From NCBI RefSeq assembly GCF_900188065.1, contig NZ_FZNQ01000013.1, positions 25,733 to 89,732 of the forward strand: a stretch of 64,000 bases of DNA, in the 5' to 3' direction. Shown here piece by piece: positions 26,997 to 35,956 of this stretch; the stretch's first letter is position 1, and each line of letters starts with the position of its first letter. Origin of the DNA: Halorubrum vacuolatum (GTDB lineage: Archaea; Halobacteriota; Halobacteria; Halobacteriales; Haloferacaceae). The translations under genes and the position numbers were made by a program. The notes beneath the pieces are model-generated. The model did no database searches, was not told where the DNA came from, and saw nothing but the letters and a program-made list of their open reading frames with translations.

Positions 26997-28171
26997 TGGC
27001 GAACCGAAACGACGGGCCGGAACACCTGCGATGCCAGACGTGTGCGACGACGGTTCTCGACCGCTGGCGCTGTCGGTGTGGCGAGCCGTTGACGTTCGCG
27101 GACCCACCCATACCGGAGGGCAACGCGCCGGAGACGGCCGACGTCGACGCTCGACGGGGCCTGTGGGCGTTTGACTCGTTTCTGCCCGTCGGCGCGGACC
27201 CGAGCGACCGGGTGACGCTCGGCGAGGGGATGACGCCACTCGTCGACGCGCCGGGATGGGATGCTCGGTTCAAGCTCGAATACGTGTTTCCGACGGGGTC
27301 GTTCAAGGATCGGGGCGCGAGCGCGACGCTGACCCGGGCGGTCGAGTTGGGCGTCGATCGCGTGGTCGAGGACTCCTCGGGGAACGCCGGCGCGGCCATC
27401 GCGACCTACGCCGCCCGTGCGGGTCTCGACGCGGAGATCTACGTCCCGGCGGACGTCGCCGAGGGGAAACTCCGAGCGATCCGGCGGGCTGGAGCCACGC
27501 CGGTTCGTATCCCGGGGGATCGGGCGGCGGTCACCGACGCCTGTATGGCGGCGATCGGGGGAGACGAGGGCGTGGAGACCGGCTTCGATTCCACGAAAAG
27601 CGACGGAAACGGCGAGCGGAGCGCCTGGTACGCCAGCCACGCGTGGAACCCCGCCTTCTTCGAGGGGACGGCGACGTTTGCGTACGAGGTCGCGTTTGCA
27701 CGGGACTGGGTCGCCCCCGACGCGGTGGTGACGCCGCTCGGACATGGCACCCTCTTTCTGGGCGCCCACTGGGGCTTTAAACGGCTCCATCGCGCCGGCT
27801 GGATCGACGAGCTTCCGCGCCTCTACGGCGCACAGGCCGCCGGTATCGCGCCGATCGTCCGGGAGCGACGCGGACCGAAAGCGGCCGACCCGAACGGGAG
27901 GATCGCCGACGCCGCCGACGGTATCCGGATCGCCAACCCGGTCAGGGGTGAGGAGATCCACGAGGCGATACGGGAAACGGACGGCGACGCGGTGGCCGTA
28001 ACCGCGGACGAACTGAACGCCGAGCTCGACCGGCTCCACGCGGCCGGGTTTTATACCGAGCCGACCTGCGCGGTCGCGCCGGCGGCGCTCCGAAGGCTCC
28101 GGGAGCGGGGGGCGATCGATCCCGACGACGACGTCGTCGTCCCGCTGACGGGGAGCGGTTTAAAAACGTGA
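26996..28171 (+). CDS. PLP-dependent threonine synthase-like enzyme
   Basis: A 391-residue fold-type II pyridoxal-phosphate enzyme. The N-terminus has a zinc-ribbon-like set of cysteines (CQTC, then CRC about residues 13-28). The PLP lysine is K104 in 'TGSFKDRGA', followed by 'DSSGNAGAAIA' (Asn in the phosphate-binding loop). This sequence is what I expect of threonine synthase-like proteins; a diaminopropionate-lyase-like activity is possible. The ATG overlaps the stop of the aspartoacylase-like gene by one base, so they are probably co-transcribed. Confidence 0.85.
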   Translation: MANRNDGPEHLRCQTCATTVLDRWRCRCGEPLTFADPPIPEGNAPETADVDARRGLWAFDSFLPVGADPSDRVTLGEGMTPLVDAPGWDARFKLEYVFPTGSFKDRGASATLTRAVELGVDRVVEDSSGNAGAAIATYAARAGLDAEIYVPADVAEGKLRAIRRAGATPVRIPGDRAAVTDACMAAIGGDEGVETGFDSTKSDGNGERSAWYASHAWNPAFFEGTATFAYEVAFARDWVAPDAVVTPLGHGTLFLGAHWGFKRLHRAGWIDELPRLYGAQAAGIAPIVRERRGPKAADPNGRIADAADGIRIANPVRGEEIHEAIRETDGDAVAVTADELNAELDRLHAAGFYTEPTCAVAPAALRRLRERGAIDPDDDVVVPLTGSGLKT

Positions 28172-28215
28172 GTGCCCGCACGTTCTAAGTTCCTGGAGGT
28201 CGAATTCTGACCTGT

Positions 28216-28710
28216 ATGCCACGACGAGATCCCTTCCGCGAGATCGAGGAGCTGTTCGAGCGCATGGGTCGGGAGTTCGAGGAGCTCAGCGGCAGCCTCG
28301 AAGTACCCACCACCGCGAGCCTCCGTGTCGACGTCGCGGAGGACGACGAGAACGTGATCGTGACCGCCGATATGCCGGGCTTCGAGCGCGAGGAGATCGA
28401 CGTCGAGCTCAACGAGGATGCGGTGACGATAGCTGCGACCCACGAGGACGAAACCGTCCACGACGGGTCAGCCGGAACGGACGACACGGACAGCGGGGAA
28501 GCCGACGACGCGGAGCCGCCGACGACCGCCGACGCCGTCCACTATCACCGCCGGGAGCGACGACGCCAGGCGGTTTCACGGCGGATCGCGCTTCCCGCGC
28601 CGGTGAAACGGGAGGGAGCGGCAGCGACGTACAACAACGGCGTCCTCACGGTTACCCTCCCGAAACGCGCGAGCGACGGCGACGGTGGCAAAAGTATTGA
28701 AGTGAGCTGA
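28216..28710 (+). CDS. Hsp20/alpha-crystallin small heat-shock protein
   Basis: A 164-residue ATP-independent holdase. Starts with the N-terminal helix 'PRRDPFREIEELFERM', then the alpha-crystallin domain with 'NVIVTADMPGFEREEIDVEL' and the family-defining 'AAATYNNGVLTVTLPK'. A Gly/Asp/Ser-rich insertion (about 80-115) interrupts the domain loop. First of three Hsp20 genes in a 6-kb stretch. The promoter region lies directly after the PLP enzyme stop. Confidence 0.93.
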   Translation: MPRRDPFREIEELFERMGREFEELSGSLEVPTTASLRVDVAEDDENVIVTADMPGFEREEIDVELNEDAVTIAATHEDETVHDGSAGTDDTDSGEADDAEPPTTADAVHYHRRERRRQAVSRRIALPAPVKREGAAATYNNGVLTVTLPKRASDGDGGKSIEVS

Positions 28711-28736
28711 GAGGACGTTGTATACAAATATCGGTG

Positions 28737-28768
28737 GATAGCACCGTCCTTCCGTGCTGCTTGCTATC
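28737..28768 (+). terminator. Inverted repeat between two Hsp20 genes
   Basis: GATAGCA (28737-28743) pairs with TGCTATC (28762-28768); an inner GCAC/GTGC pair is possible. It lies 27 nt past the first Hsp20 stop and 50 nt before the next start. It may be a terminator or a promoter-proximal regulatory structure. Confidence 0.4.
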
Positions 28769-28820
28769 AACGTGTCGTATTACTTTATTATCTCAGCGCG
28801 CCTTTTAGGGGGTGATCACT

Positions 28821-29303
28821 ATGAGCCGATCAAACCCATTTGACGAATTAGAGCAGTTCTTCGGGCGACACCCGTTCTTCGGCGAGGGGACGGCTGGACG
28901 GGCGGATCTGTGGGGCCGCGGGCGGAGACGTGGGGCCGATATCGACGTCGCCGACTACGACGACGAGTTCGTCGTGATGGCCGACCTGCCCGGCTTCGAC
29001 CGCGAACACATCGAGGTGCACGCGACCGACGGCCGGCTGACGATCGGCGCCGAACGCGGCACCGAACACGGAGACGATGAGGACCGATATCTTCACCGTG
29101 AGCGGCGACACGAGTCGGTTACCCGAAGTATCGATCTCCCCGCCGCGGTGATCGAATCGGAGGCCGCCGCCGTCTACCGGAACGGCGTCCTTACCGTCAC
29201 GCTCCCCAAGGAGCACCACGGGGAGAGAGAGAGGGTGGCCACCGGATCGACGTCGAGTGACGTCGACGGCGACAACGGGGGACGGCAGTTTTTTTTATTG
29301 TAA
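28821..29303 (+). CDS. Hsp20/alpha-crystallin small heat-shock protein (second)
   Basis: A 160-residue paralogue with the start MSRSNPFDELEQFFG. The crystallin domain contains 'VVMADLPGFDREHIEVHA' and 'AAVYRNGVLTVTLPK'. It is not in a shared operon with the previous Hsp20: 110 nt separates them, with an inverted repeat and TATA-like TTTATTAT near 28783. The ATG at 28821 is preferred over the GTG at 28812. A run of eight T at 29289-29296, at the very end of the gene, may serve as a termination signal towards the convergent leuS. Confidence 0.9.
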   Translation: MSRSNPFDELEQFFGRHPFFGEGTAGRADLWGRGRRRGADIDVADYDDEFVVMADLPGFDREHIEVHATDGRLTIGAERGTEHGDDEDRYLHRERRHESVTRSIDLPAAVIESEAAAVYRNGVLTVTLPKEHHGERERVATGSTSSDVDGDNGGRQFFLL

Positions 29304-29328
29304 CGTTGGGGACGGCGTCGAAGCGCCG

Positions 29329-32109
29329 CTACTCCGTAATATCGATCGCCGGCCGGCCGGGTTCGGCCTTTCGAACGACGGCGTCGTCGGCCTCCGACGC
29401 ACGCGCGACCGTCACCGGCGCGTCGAACTCCCGTTCGATGAGCCACGCGGCCGCACGCAGCGCCTCGTATTCGGCATCGCCCGGAAGCGTCCGTGAGAGC
29501 GCCTCACGTTCGGCCTGAAGGTCCTGTCCGTAGCTCGCGGCCGCATCCCCCTGCTCGCGGATGTGCGATTCGGCCATGATCGCGGAGATGAGGTTGTCCG
29601 CGTCGCTCTCGACGGCGATCTCGAGCGCGTCGTACTTCCAGTCGGGCGCGACGACGACATCGATGGCGGTGGGGTCCTCGATGCCGGCGACCTCGATGAT
29701 CTGGCGGACGTCCTCGCGCGTGTTCGCCACCAACCGTCGTCGGAGCTCCGCAGCCTCCCGATCGACATCTGCGGTCGGCCAGGGGGCGTCGACGACGAAG
29801 GGGTGATCGGCGGCGGAATCGACGTCGACACCGTCGTCGACGACGTTCGCAGGCTTGCCCGACAGCGTCGCATACAGCTCCTCCGCAAGATGCGGAATGA
29901 CGGGAGCGAGCAGCCGGATCGCGACGGACAAGCCATGGCCGAGAACCGCCGGATCCGGTTCTTCGTGATCGGCGTAGCTGCGGAGCGTTCCGACGAGCCC
30001 CTGTGCCTCGCGAAGGGCGACGTTGAACGTGAGATCGTCGTACTCGGCTGTCGCGACGGCGACGGTCGCGTCGATTTCGCCCGCGACGTAGGCCGCGGTT
30101 GGGTCATCGGGATCGACCCAGATGAGGTCGTCCTCATCGAGGGCAGCGGTCGCGTCCGGAACGTGCTCGCTCAGGGCCTCGGCGTGATCCTCGACGAGGG
30201 CCGTGAGGCGCGTGAGGAACCGGTACGTCGAGCGAACGCCCTCCTCGGACCAGTCGAAGTCGCGTTCGGGCTGGGCCGCCTGCATCATGAACAGCCGTGC
30301 GGTATCGGCACCGTACTCCTCGACGATGCGCTGCGGGGAGACGACGTTCCCCTTCGATTTCGACATCTTCGAACCGTCGAGCTGGACCATCCCCTGTGCG
30401 AGCAGGTTGGTGAACGGTTCACGGGCGGTGAGCCCCTCGTAGTCGGCGAGGAACTTCGTGACGAACCGACTGTACAGCAGGTGCATCACCGCGTGTTCGA
30501 TGCCGCCGACGTACTGGTCGACGGGCATCCAGTCGTTCGCCCGGTCGGAGTCAAATGGCGCATCCGACAGCTCCGGGGAGACGTATCGCAGGAAGTACCA
30601 CGAGGAGTCGACGAAGGTGTCCATCGTGTCCGTTTCGCGGGTCCCGGGCCCGCCACACGACGGACAGGTCGTCGCCTTCCACTCCTCGGCGGCATCGAGC
30701 GGGTTCCCGGTGGTGTTGATGAACGCGGGCAGTTCGACCGGGAGCTCCGCCTCCGGAACCAGCACCGAGCCACAGTCGCCGTGACAGTGAACGACCGGGA
30801 TCGGCGTTCCCCAGTAGCGCTGACGCGATATCCCCCAGTCACGGAGCCGGTACTGGGTCGTGGGTTCGGCTCCCGCGGTCTCCTCGGTGATCGCCTCGCG
30901 AGCGGCGGCGCTCTCCATCCCGGTGTAGTCGTCCGAATTCACGAGGACGCCGTCGTCGGTGAATGCGGCCTCGCTCACGTCCGGCGGGGCTGGCGGATCG
31001 CCCGATTCGGGGTCGTAGCCGTCGGGTTTCGGGGCGATCACGGGCTCGATGGGGAGGCCCATCTTCGAGGCGAACGCGTGGTCGCGGTCGTCGTGGCCGG
31101 GGACGCCCATCAGCGCGCCCGTGCCGACATCGGAGAGGACGAAATCGGCGACGAACACGGGGAGCTCCGCGCCGGTGACCGGGTTTTTGGCGGTCAAGTC
31201 GGTGGCGACGCCGTTCGGTTCGTCGCCCTCGGGATCGGCCTCCTCGTCGATGAAGGTTCGAACGGCCGCGTCGGCCTCGGCGATCGTCTCGCTGATCGGA
31301 TGGCCCGGGGCGAGCGCGAAGAAGGTCGCCCCGTAGACGGTGTCCGCACGGGTGGTGAAGGCTTCCACCGCACCGTGATCCGTCTCCGGCCCGCCCACCT
31401 CGAAGGTGAGGGTCGTGCCGTACTGCCGGCCGATCCAGTTGCGCTGCATCTGCCGGACGGAGTCGGGCCAGCCCTCCAGGTCGTCGATGGCGTCGATCAG
31501 TTCGTCGGCGTACTCGGTGATGCGCAGGAACCACTGTTCGAGTTCGCGCTGTTCGACCGGGTGATCACAGCGCCAACAGAGCTCGGCCTCACCCTCGACC
31601 TGCTCGTCGGCGAGGACGGTCTCACAGTCGGGACACCAGTTGACCTCGGCGTCACGCCGCTCGGCGAGGCCCTCCTCGTAAAAGCGGCGGAAGAGCCACT
31701 GGTTCCACTCGTAATACTCGGGTGTACAGGTCGCGATCTCGCGGTCCCAGTCGTAGCCGAACCCCATCGACCGCATCTGCCCGCGCATGGTGTCGATGCA
31801 GTCGAACGTCCAGTCGCGGGGGTTGGTGTCGCGCTCCTTGGCGGCGTTCTCCGCCGGGAGCCCGAAGGCGTCCCAGCCCATCGGGTGGAGGACGTCGTCG
31901 CCGCGCATGCGGCGGAAGCGGGCGTAGGCGTCCGTGATCGTGTAGTTCCGGACGTGACCCATGTGGAGCTTGCCGGACGGATACGGATACATCCCGAGGA
32001 CGTACGTCGGGTCCGTGACGTCGTCCGGCGTCCGGTACACGGAGGCGTCCGCCCACGCCTCCTGCCACCGCTTTTCGACCGCCGTGTGGTCGTAACCCTC
32101 CTGAGACAT
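29329..32109 (-). CDS. leuS: Leucyl-tRNA synthetase
   Basis: Class Ia synthetase that charges tRNA-Leu. The 926-residue protein has HMGH at residues 49-52 in 'KLHMGHVRN', a CP1 editing domain, zinc-like CxxC pairs ('CPDCETV', 'CWRCDHP'), and KMSKS in 'SKMSKSKGN' near 580. The C-terminal anticodon-binding domain is complete. ATG 32109 (MSQEGYDHTAVEKRW) is chosen over the upstream in-frame ATG at 32154, which adds a non-conserved basic stretch. It converges with the Hsp20 gene and diverges from the SHOCT gene. Confidence 0.96.
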   Translation of the reverse strand: MSQEGYDHTAVEKRWQEAWADASVYRTPDDVTDPTYVLGMYPYPSGKLHMGHVRNYTITDAYARFRRMRGDDVLHPMGWDAFGLPAENAAKERDTNPRDWTFDCIDTMRGQMRSMGFGYDWDREIATCTPEYYEWNQWLFRRFYEEGLAERRDAEVNWCPDCETVLADEQVEGEAELCWRCDHPVEQRELEQWFLRITEYADELIDAIDDLEGWPDSVRQMQRNWIGRQYGTTLTFEVGGPETDHGAVEAFTTRADTVYGATFFALAPGHPISETIAEADAAVRTFIDEEADPEGDEPNGVATDLTAKNPVTGAELPVFVADFVLSDVGTGALMGVPGHDDRDHAFASKMGLPIEPVIAPKPDGYDPESGDPPAPPDVSEAAFTDDGVLVNSDDYTGMESAAAREAITEETAGAEPTTQYRLRDWGISRQRYWGTPIPVVHCHGDCGSVLVPEAELPVELPAFINTTGNPLDAAEEWKATTCPSCGGPGTRETDTMDTFVDSSWYFLRYVSPELSDAPFDSDRANDWMPVDQYVGGIEHAVMHLLYSRFVTKFLADYEGLTAREPFTNLLAQGMVQLDGSKMSKSKGNVVSPQRIVEEYGADTARLFMMQAAQPERDFDWSEEGVRSTYRFLTRLTALVEDHAEALSEHVPDATAALDEDDLIWVDPDDPTAAYVAGEIDATVAVATAEYDDLTFNVALREAQGLVGTLRSYADHEEPDPAVLGHGLSVAIRLLAPVIPHLAEELYATLSGKPANVVDDGVDVDSAADHPFVVDAPWPTADVDREAAELRRRLVANTREDVRQIIEVAGIEDPTAIDVVVAPDWKYDALEIAVESDADNLISAIMAESHIREQGDAAASYGQDLQAEREALSRTLPGDAEYEALRAAAWLIEREFDAPVTVARASEADDAVVRKAEPGRPAIDITE

Positions 32110-32197
32110 CTGCGTATATCCGCGTGGTGCGGTCGAAGCCGTATAGCTTTCCATTCGGTGGGGTAAGCTACTTGACTACGGAGCCGCCAGATCGGGT

Positions 32198-32584
32198 ATG
32201 GCGTGGAAAAAGGCCCTCTACTACGGCGCGATCGCGATCGCGATCCTGATCGCCGTCAGCATCATCGTCTCCATCGTCTCCGCGCTGTTGAGCCTCGCGT
32301 GGACCGTCATCTCCGCGGCCGTCTCGCTGGCGATCCTCGCCGCGCTGATCTACGCGGTATATAAGATCGGCTCGTGGTTGCTCGGCGGGGACGGCGGCGC
32401 GTCGGCGGATGAATTTGGAACGTCGCGGACGAGCACCACCTCCAAGACGGTCGATCCGCAGGAGAAACTCCGACGCGACTACGTCGAGGGGCGCATCAGC
32501 GAGGCGGAGTTCGAGCGGCGGATCGGCGAGGAGTTGGAGACGGAGTCGCTGAGTCGGGATCTCAACCTCGAACGCGAGAGGTGA
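32198..32584 (+). CDS. Two-helix membrane protein with C-terminal SHOCT domain
   Basis: A 128-residue protein. Two hydrophobic stretches cover about residues 8-30 and 35-62 (rich in Ile, Val and Ser). The cytoplasmic tail has a SHOCT-type helix pair: 'DPQEKLRRDYVEGRISEAEF' and 'ERRIGEEL'. SHOCT tails are short oligomerisation or anchoring modules; the specific function is unknown. It diverges from leuS. Confidence 0.85.
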   Translation: MAWKKALYYGAIAIAILIAVSIIVSIVSALLSLAWTVISAAVSLAILAALIYAVYKIGSWLLGGDGGASADEFGTSRTSTTSKTVDPQEKLRRDYVEGRISEAEFERRIGEELETESLSRDLNLERER

Positions 32585-32619
32585 GCGGAACGGCGGGGAG
32601 TACTTATAACTCAGCCGGG

Positions 32620-33318
32620 CTATCCGCGAACCGCGCGGACGATGAGGTAGACGAACGGCGTGTCGACGACGGCGATGAGGAGTTTTAACAGGTACTGTCC
32701 GACGACCAAAAGCGCCGCCTCGCCGACCGACATCGGCATCCCGATCCCGAGGACGGCGGGCGCGACGACGAACGCGACGGCCACGAAGATCACGGTGTCG
32801 ATCGCCTGGCTCGTCGCCGTGGAGGCGACGTTGCGCAGCCAGAGCAGCCCCTCGCCGGTGCGGTCGCGGATCGCATGAAAGAGCACGACGTCGACGTTCT
32901 GACTGACCACGTACGCGAGGAGGCTCCCGATCACGATGTTCGTCGCCGGGCCGAGGGCGGTATCGAAGGCGGCGGCAACCTCGGGGTCGATGCCGGGCGC
33001 GACGAGCGTCGACCAGACGAGCGCGAGGACGACGAAGTTCATCGCGAACGCGACGTTGACGACCACCTGCGCCGCCCGGCGGCCGTAGAGCTCGGCGTAG
33101 CAGTCGGACGCGAGGAAGGTGACCGCGTAGGCGAGCGCGGCGCCCGGCAGGAGGATCTGTGCGCCGAGCGCCGGAAGTTCGAACGGGAGCGGGAGCGCGA
33201 GCACCTTCGCCGCCGTCACCTGCGCGGTGACGAGCGCGGTGACGAAGAGCGCGACGAGCCCCACCTGTCCCACCGCCTCGCGGTCGAGCGGGTCGCCGAC
33301 GAACGGGTCCTCACTCAT
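32620..33318 (-). CDS. Queuosine/archaeosine-precursor transporter (YhhQ/COG1738 family)
   Basis: A 232-residue protein with about six membrane helices. Signature regions include 'VTAQVTAAKVLALPL' and 'FLASDCYAELYGRRAAQVVV' ('SDxxxExYG', typical of the YhhQ/VUT family), plus 'SQNVDVVLFHAIRDRTGEG'. In bacteria the family takes up preQ0/preQ1; in archaea preQ0 would serve archaeosine in tRNA. Its start overlaps the 3' end of the CopG-like gene by 8 nt, so they form a two-gene operon. Confidence 0.88.
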   Translation of the reverse strand: MSEDPFVGDPLDREAVGQVGLVALFVTALVTAQVTAAKVLALPLPFELPALGAQILLPGAALAYAVTFLASDCYAELYGRRAAQVVVNVAFAMNFVVLALVWSTLVAPGIDPEVAAAFDTALGPATNIVIGSLLAYVVSQNVDVVLFHAIRDRTGEGLLWLRNVASTATSQAIDTVIFVAVAFVVAPAVLGIGMPMSVGEAALLVVGQYLLKLLIAVVDTPFVYLIVRAVRG

Positions 33319-33541
33319 CCGTCACAGCCTCCGAACCGCCCGCATCGTGCACATCACTCGTATCGCCCGCATCGTCTTCCAGCCGGCCGTGTCGCTCGTC
33401 GATCTCATCGAGTAGATCGAGGGTCTTGCGGATCGAGGCACGGACCGCGTCGCTGCGGTTCACGAACTTCCCGTCGTCGCCGACGTGTTCATCGAGGTCG
33501 TCGAGCAACTCCTGTGGGATCTCGACGCTGATCTTTGGCAT
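33311..33541 (-). CDS. Ribbon-helix-helix (CopG-like) regulator
   Basis: A 76-residue protein. The ribbon and first helix are 'MPKISVEIPQELLDDLDEHVG'-type, followed by 'NRSDAVRASIRKTLDLLDEI', the classic RHH layout. An acidic tail follows. It overlaps the transporter gene by 8 nt and precedes it in transcription, so it probably regulates its own operon. ATG 33541 is chosen because the RHH fold begins there; the longer upstream frame adds only non-homologous residues with cysteines. Confidence 0.85.
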   Translation of the reverse strand: MPKISVEIPQELLDDLDEHVGDDGKFVNRSDAVRASIRKTLDLLDEIDERHGRLEDDAGDTSDVHDAGGSEAVTDE

Positions 33542-33706
33542 ATTCGCTGGATAATACTCCGAGCATATAGGCGAGTCGATCGGGTCGTGACCGCAACGGC
33601 AGCGGCGTGTCGTGAACGTCATGTGTAGGATGTGCTCACACCCCACGATTCAAAACATTCAAATAGAACCGCAAACATAGATCAAAATGCACCGAGGTGT
33701 TCAGTA

Positions 33707-34078
33707 ATGGCGCTGCCACGAACCACACCAAGCTCCTGGATGAGCGGCATCGACTTCCCAACCAGGCTCTTCGAGACGGGGAGCGACGACTTCGAGCTAT
33801 ACGAGGAGGACGACGAGTTCGTCCTCGCGGTGGAGCTTCCCGGCTTCGATCCCGAGGAGATAACCGCCTCGTGGGACGACGGTATGTTGAACGTCGCCGC
33901 CCGACGTGAGGACGATGCACGCGGCGAGCGACGGACCTATCACCGACGGTTCCGCTTCCCGAAGGAGGTCGACGACGACGCGATCTACGCGGAATACGTG
34001 AACGGCGTCCTCGAGGTCCATCTCCCGATCGATACGAACGGGATGGTCACGGGTCGTGAGATCCCGATCGAGGCCTGA
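33707..34078 (+). CDS. Hsp20-type small heat-shock protein (third)
   Basis: A 123-residue protein, shorter than its two relatives. The alpha-crystallin domain shows 'FVLAVELPGFDPEEITASW', 'RREDDARGERRTYHRRFRFP' and 'YAEYVNGVLEVHLP'. ATG 33707 is preferred over the in-frame upstream starts because the crystallin fold begins near it. A short T-run after the stop (34111-34115) may terminate it. Confidence 0.9.
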   Translation: MALPRTTPSSWMSGIDFPTRLFETGSDDFELYEEDDEFVLAVELPGFDPEEITASWDDGMLNVAARREDDARGERRTYHRRFRFPKEVDDDAIYAEYVNGVLEVHLPIDTNGMVTGREIPIEA

Positions 34079-34403
34079 TCCCGCTTGAGACCCGACCGGG
34101 CTTCCGTGGCGGTTTTTGTCGACCGATCGACACCGGCCCCCGAACGTCTGCGTTCCTTTTTTGGGTCATATCGATCGGAGAGCTCCGCATGGACGCCTCT
34201 CGCCCCCTGTGAGCATCACACACGGGTCGCGACGGAGCGAAGCGCTTACAACCGAACGGGCGGTACGACCGGTAACTCGCTGGGACGGACGTCCAGCGGG
34301 CACTCGCCGCCGGGGAGTGGCGTGGGTCGATCCATCCGCCCCCGGGACGAGACGAAATGTGGCCGCATGCGCGGCTGAATCGCAACCGTCCGTGGACAAA
34401 CCC
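34079..34403 (+). other. Intergenic region upstream of rpl15e, with leader hairpin
   Basis: 325 nt with no convincing gene. It holds a T-run (34111-34115) that may end the Hsp20 transcript, and an AT-rich GCTTACAA near 34240 that could be the rpl15e TATA box. A hairpin CGCTGGGAC...GTCCAGCG (34278-34298) would lie in a leader of roughly 140 nt if that promoter is used. Confidence 0.4.
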
Positions 34404-34994
34404 ATGGCACGAAGCTTCTACTCGCATATCAAGGAGGCATGGCAGTCCCCGAAGGAGGGGAAACTCGCAGAGCTACAGTGGCGGCGAAAACAGGATTGGC
34501 GAAAGCAGGGCGCGATCGAGCGGATCGACCGCCCGACGCGGCTCGATAAGGCCCGCGAGCTGGGCTACAAAGCGAAACAGGGGATCGTCGTCGCCCGCGT
34601 GAGCGTCCGAAAGGGCGGTGCGCGGAAGCAGCGGCACAAGGCCGGCCGACGCTCGAAGCGGCAGGGTGTCAACCGGCTCTCGCGACGCAAGTCGATCCAG
34701 CGCATCGCCGAGGAGCGCGCCTCGCGGAAGTTCCGAAACCTCCGCGTGCTCAACTCCTACTGGGTCGGCGAGGACGGCTCCCAGAAGTGGCACGAGGTCA
34801 TTCTCGTGGACCCGAGTCATCCCGCCATCGAGAACGACGCGGACCTCAACTGGATCTGCTCGGACGACCACAAGGGTCGCGCGTTCCGCGGGCTCACCTC
34901 CGCCGGCACCAAGGGCCGCGGCCAGCGCAAACGCGGCAAGGGGACCGAACACACCCGTCCCTCGATCGGCGGCGACCGCCGACGCGGCAACTGA
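34404..34994 (+). CDS. rpl15e: 50S ribosomal protein L15e
   Basis: A 196-residue archaeal/eukaryotic ribosomal protein of the large subunit. Recognised by '[18 protein letters not shown]', '[19 protein letters not shown]', '[20 protein letters not shown]' and the C-terminal '[15 protein letters not shown]'. The high Lys/Arg content contrasts with its acidic neighbours, as expected for an rRNA-binding protein. ATG 34404 begins MARSFYSH. Confidence 0.97.
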   Translation: MARSFYSHIKEAWQSPKEGKLAELQWRRKQDWRKQGAIERIDRPTRLDKARELGYKAKQGIVVARVSVRKGGARKQRHKAGRRSKRQGVNRLSRRKSIQRIAEERASRKFRNLRVLNSYWVGEDGSQKWHEVILVDPSHPAIENDADLNWICSDDHKGRAFRGLTSAGTKGRGQRKRGKGTEHTRPSIGGDRRRGN

Positions 34995-35071
34995 GCCGCT
35001 CGGGAGGGTCCGGCCGTTCGAAGGACCGGGGCGGACGAACGACCGCGAACGCGGCCCGTTCGTGGCCCCGG

Positions 35072-35079
35072 CTTTTTAT
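35072..35079 (+). promoter_or_regulatory. TATA box of ubaA
   Basis: CTTTTTAT lies 31 nt upstream of the ATG at 35103, giving a leaderless start. Confidence 0.6.
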
Positions 35080-35102
35080 CCATCGACGGGGTACGCCCCG
35101 GT

Positions 35103-35915
35103 ATGACGCTCTCGCTCGACGCGACACAGCTCGACCGCTACTCCAGACACATCATCATGGAGGAGGTCGGTCCGGAGGGGCAGGCACGGCTCCTCGAGGG
35201 GAGCGCGCTCGTTCTCGGCGCTGGCGGACTCGGCTCCCCGGCGATCCAGTACCTCGCCGCGGCGGGCGTGGGGACGATCGGGATCGTCGACGACGACGTC
35301 GTTGAGCGCTCAAACCTGCAGCGACAGATCATCCACGGCGACGCCGACGTCGGCGACCCGAAGGTCGAATCGGCGCGCCGCTACGTCGAGGCGCTCAACC
35401 CGGACGTGACCGTCGAGACGCACCAAACCCGGCTCGATGAGACCAACGTCCACGACCTGATCGGCGAGCACGACGTGATCGTCGACTGCGCGGACAACTT
35501 CCGAACCCGGTACGTCATCAACGACGCCGCCCGCATCGAGTCGATCCCGGTCGTCCACGGAGCCATTTATAAATTCGAGGGGCAGGCGACGACGCTCGTG
35601 CCCGACGGCCCGTGTTACCGCTGTCTGTTTCCGGAGCCGCCGGAGCCGGGGACCGTCCCGGACTGCGCGACGACGGGCGTTCTCGGCGTCCTTCCGGGAA
35701 CGATGGGCTGTATTCAGGCGACGGAGGCGGTGAAGGTGCTTCTCGACGTCGGCGAGACGCTCGCGGGTCGGCTGCTCTTTTATGACGCGATGGAGATGAG
35801 CGTCGAGACGGTACCGTACACGCAAAAAATGGACTGTCCCGTCTGTGGAGAAGACGGCATCGAGACGATCGACGGGATCGACTACGCCGGCGGCTGTCGG
35901 ATCGACGCCGACTGA
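35103..35915 (+). CDS. ubaA: E1-like ubiquitin/SAMP-activating enzyme UbaA
   Basis: Adenylates and thioesterifies small archaeal modifier proteins (SAMPs) for protein sampylation, tRNA thiolation and molybdopterin synthesis. The 270-residue protein has the ATP-binding GAGGLGS at 39-45, the Arg finger region 'ERSNLQRQI', catalytic Cys188 in 'VPDCATTG', and zinc cysteines CYRC (171, 174) and CPVC (245, 248). In Haloferax volcanii UbaA the equivalent Cys188 is the active-site residue. Single-gene unit with its own TATA box; the structured repeat follows 41 nt after the stop. Confidence 0.95.
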   Translation: MTLSLDATQLDRYSRHIIMEEVGPEGQARLLEGSALVLGAGGLGSPAIQYLAAAGVGTIGIVDDDVVERSNLQRQIIHGDADVGDPKVESARRYVEALNPDVTVETHQTRLDETNVHDLIGEHDVIVDCADNFRTRYVINDAARIESIPVVHGAIYKFEGQATTLVPDGPCYRCLFPEPPEPGTVPDCATTGVLGVLPGTMGCIQATEAVKVLLDVGETLAGRLLFYDAMEMSVETVPYTQKMDCPVCGEDGIETIDGIDYAGGCRIDAD

Positions 35916-35956
35916 GTCGGCGACTGGGTTTATATGAAGGGCCCTGTTGGAAGTTT

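Noticed and set aside
29563..32166. 867-aa open frame on the plus strand
   Set aside because: Lies antisense across the well-supported leuS gene; high GC suppresses stop codons in that frame and the composition is His/Arg/Val-rich without motifs.
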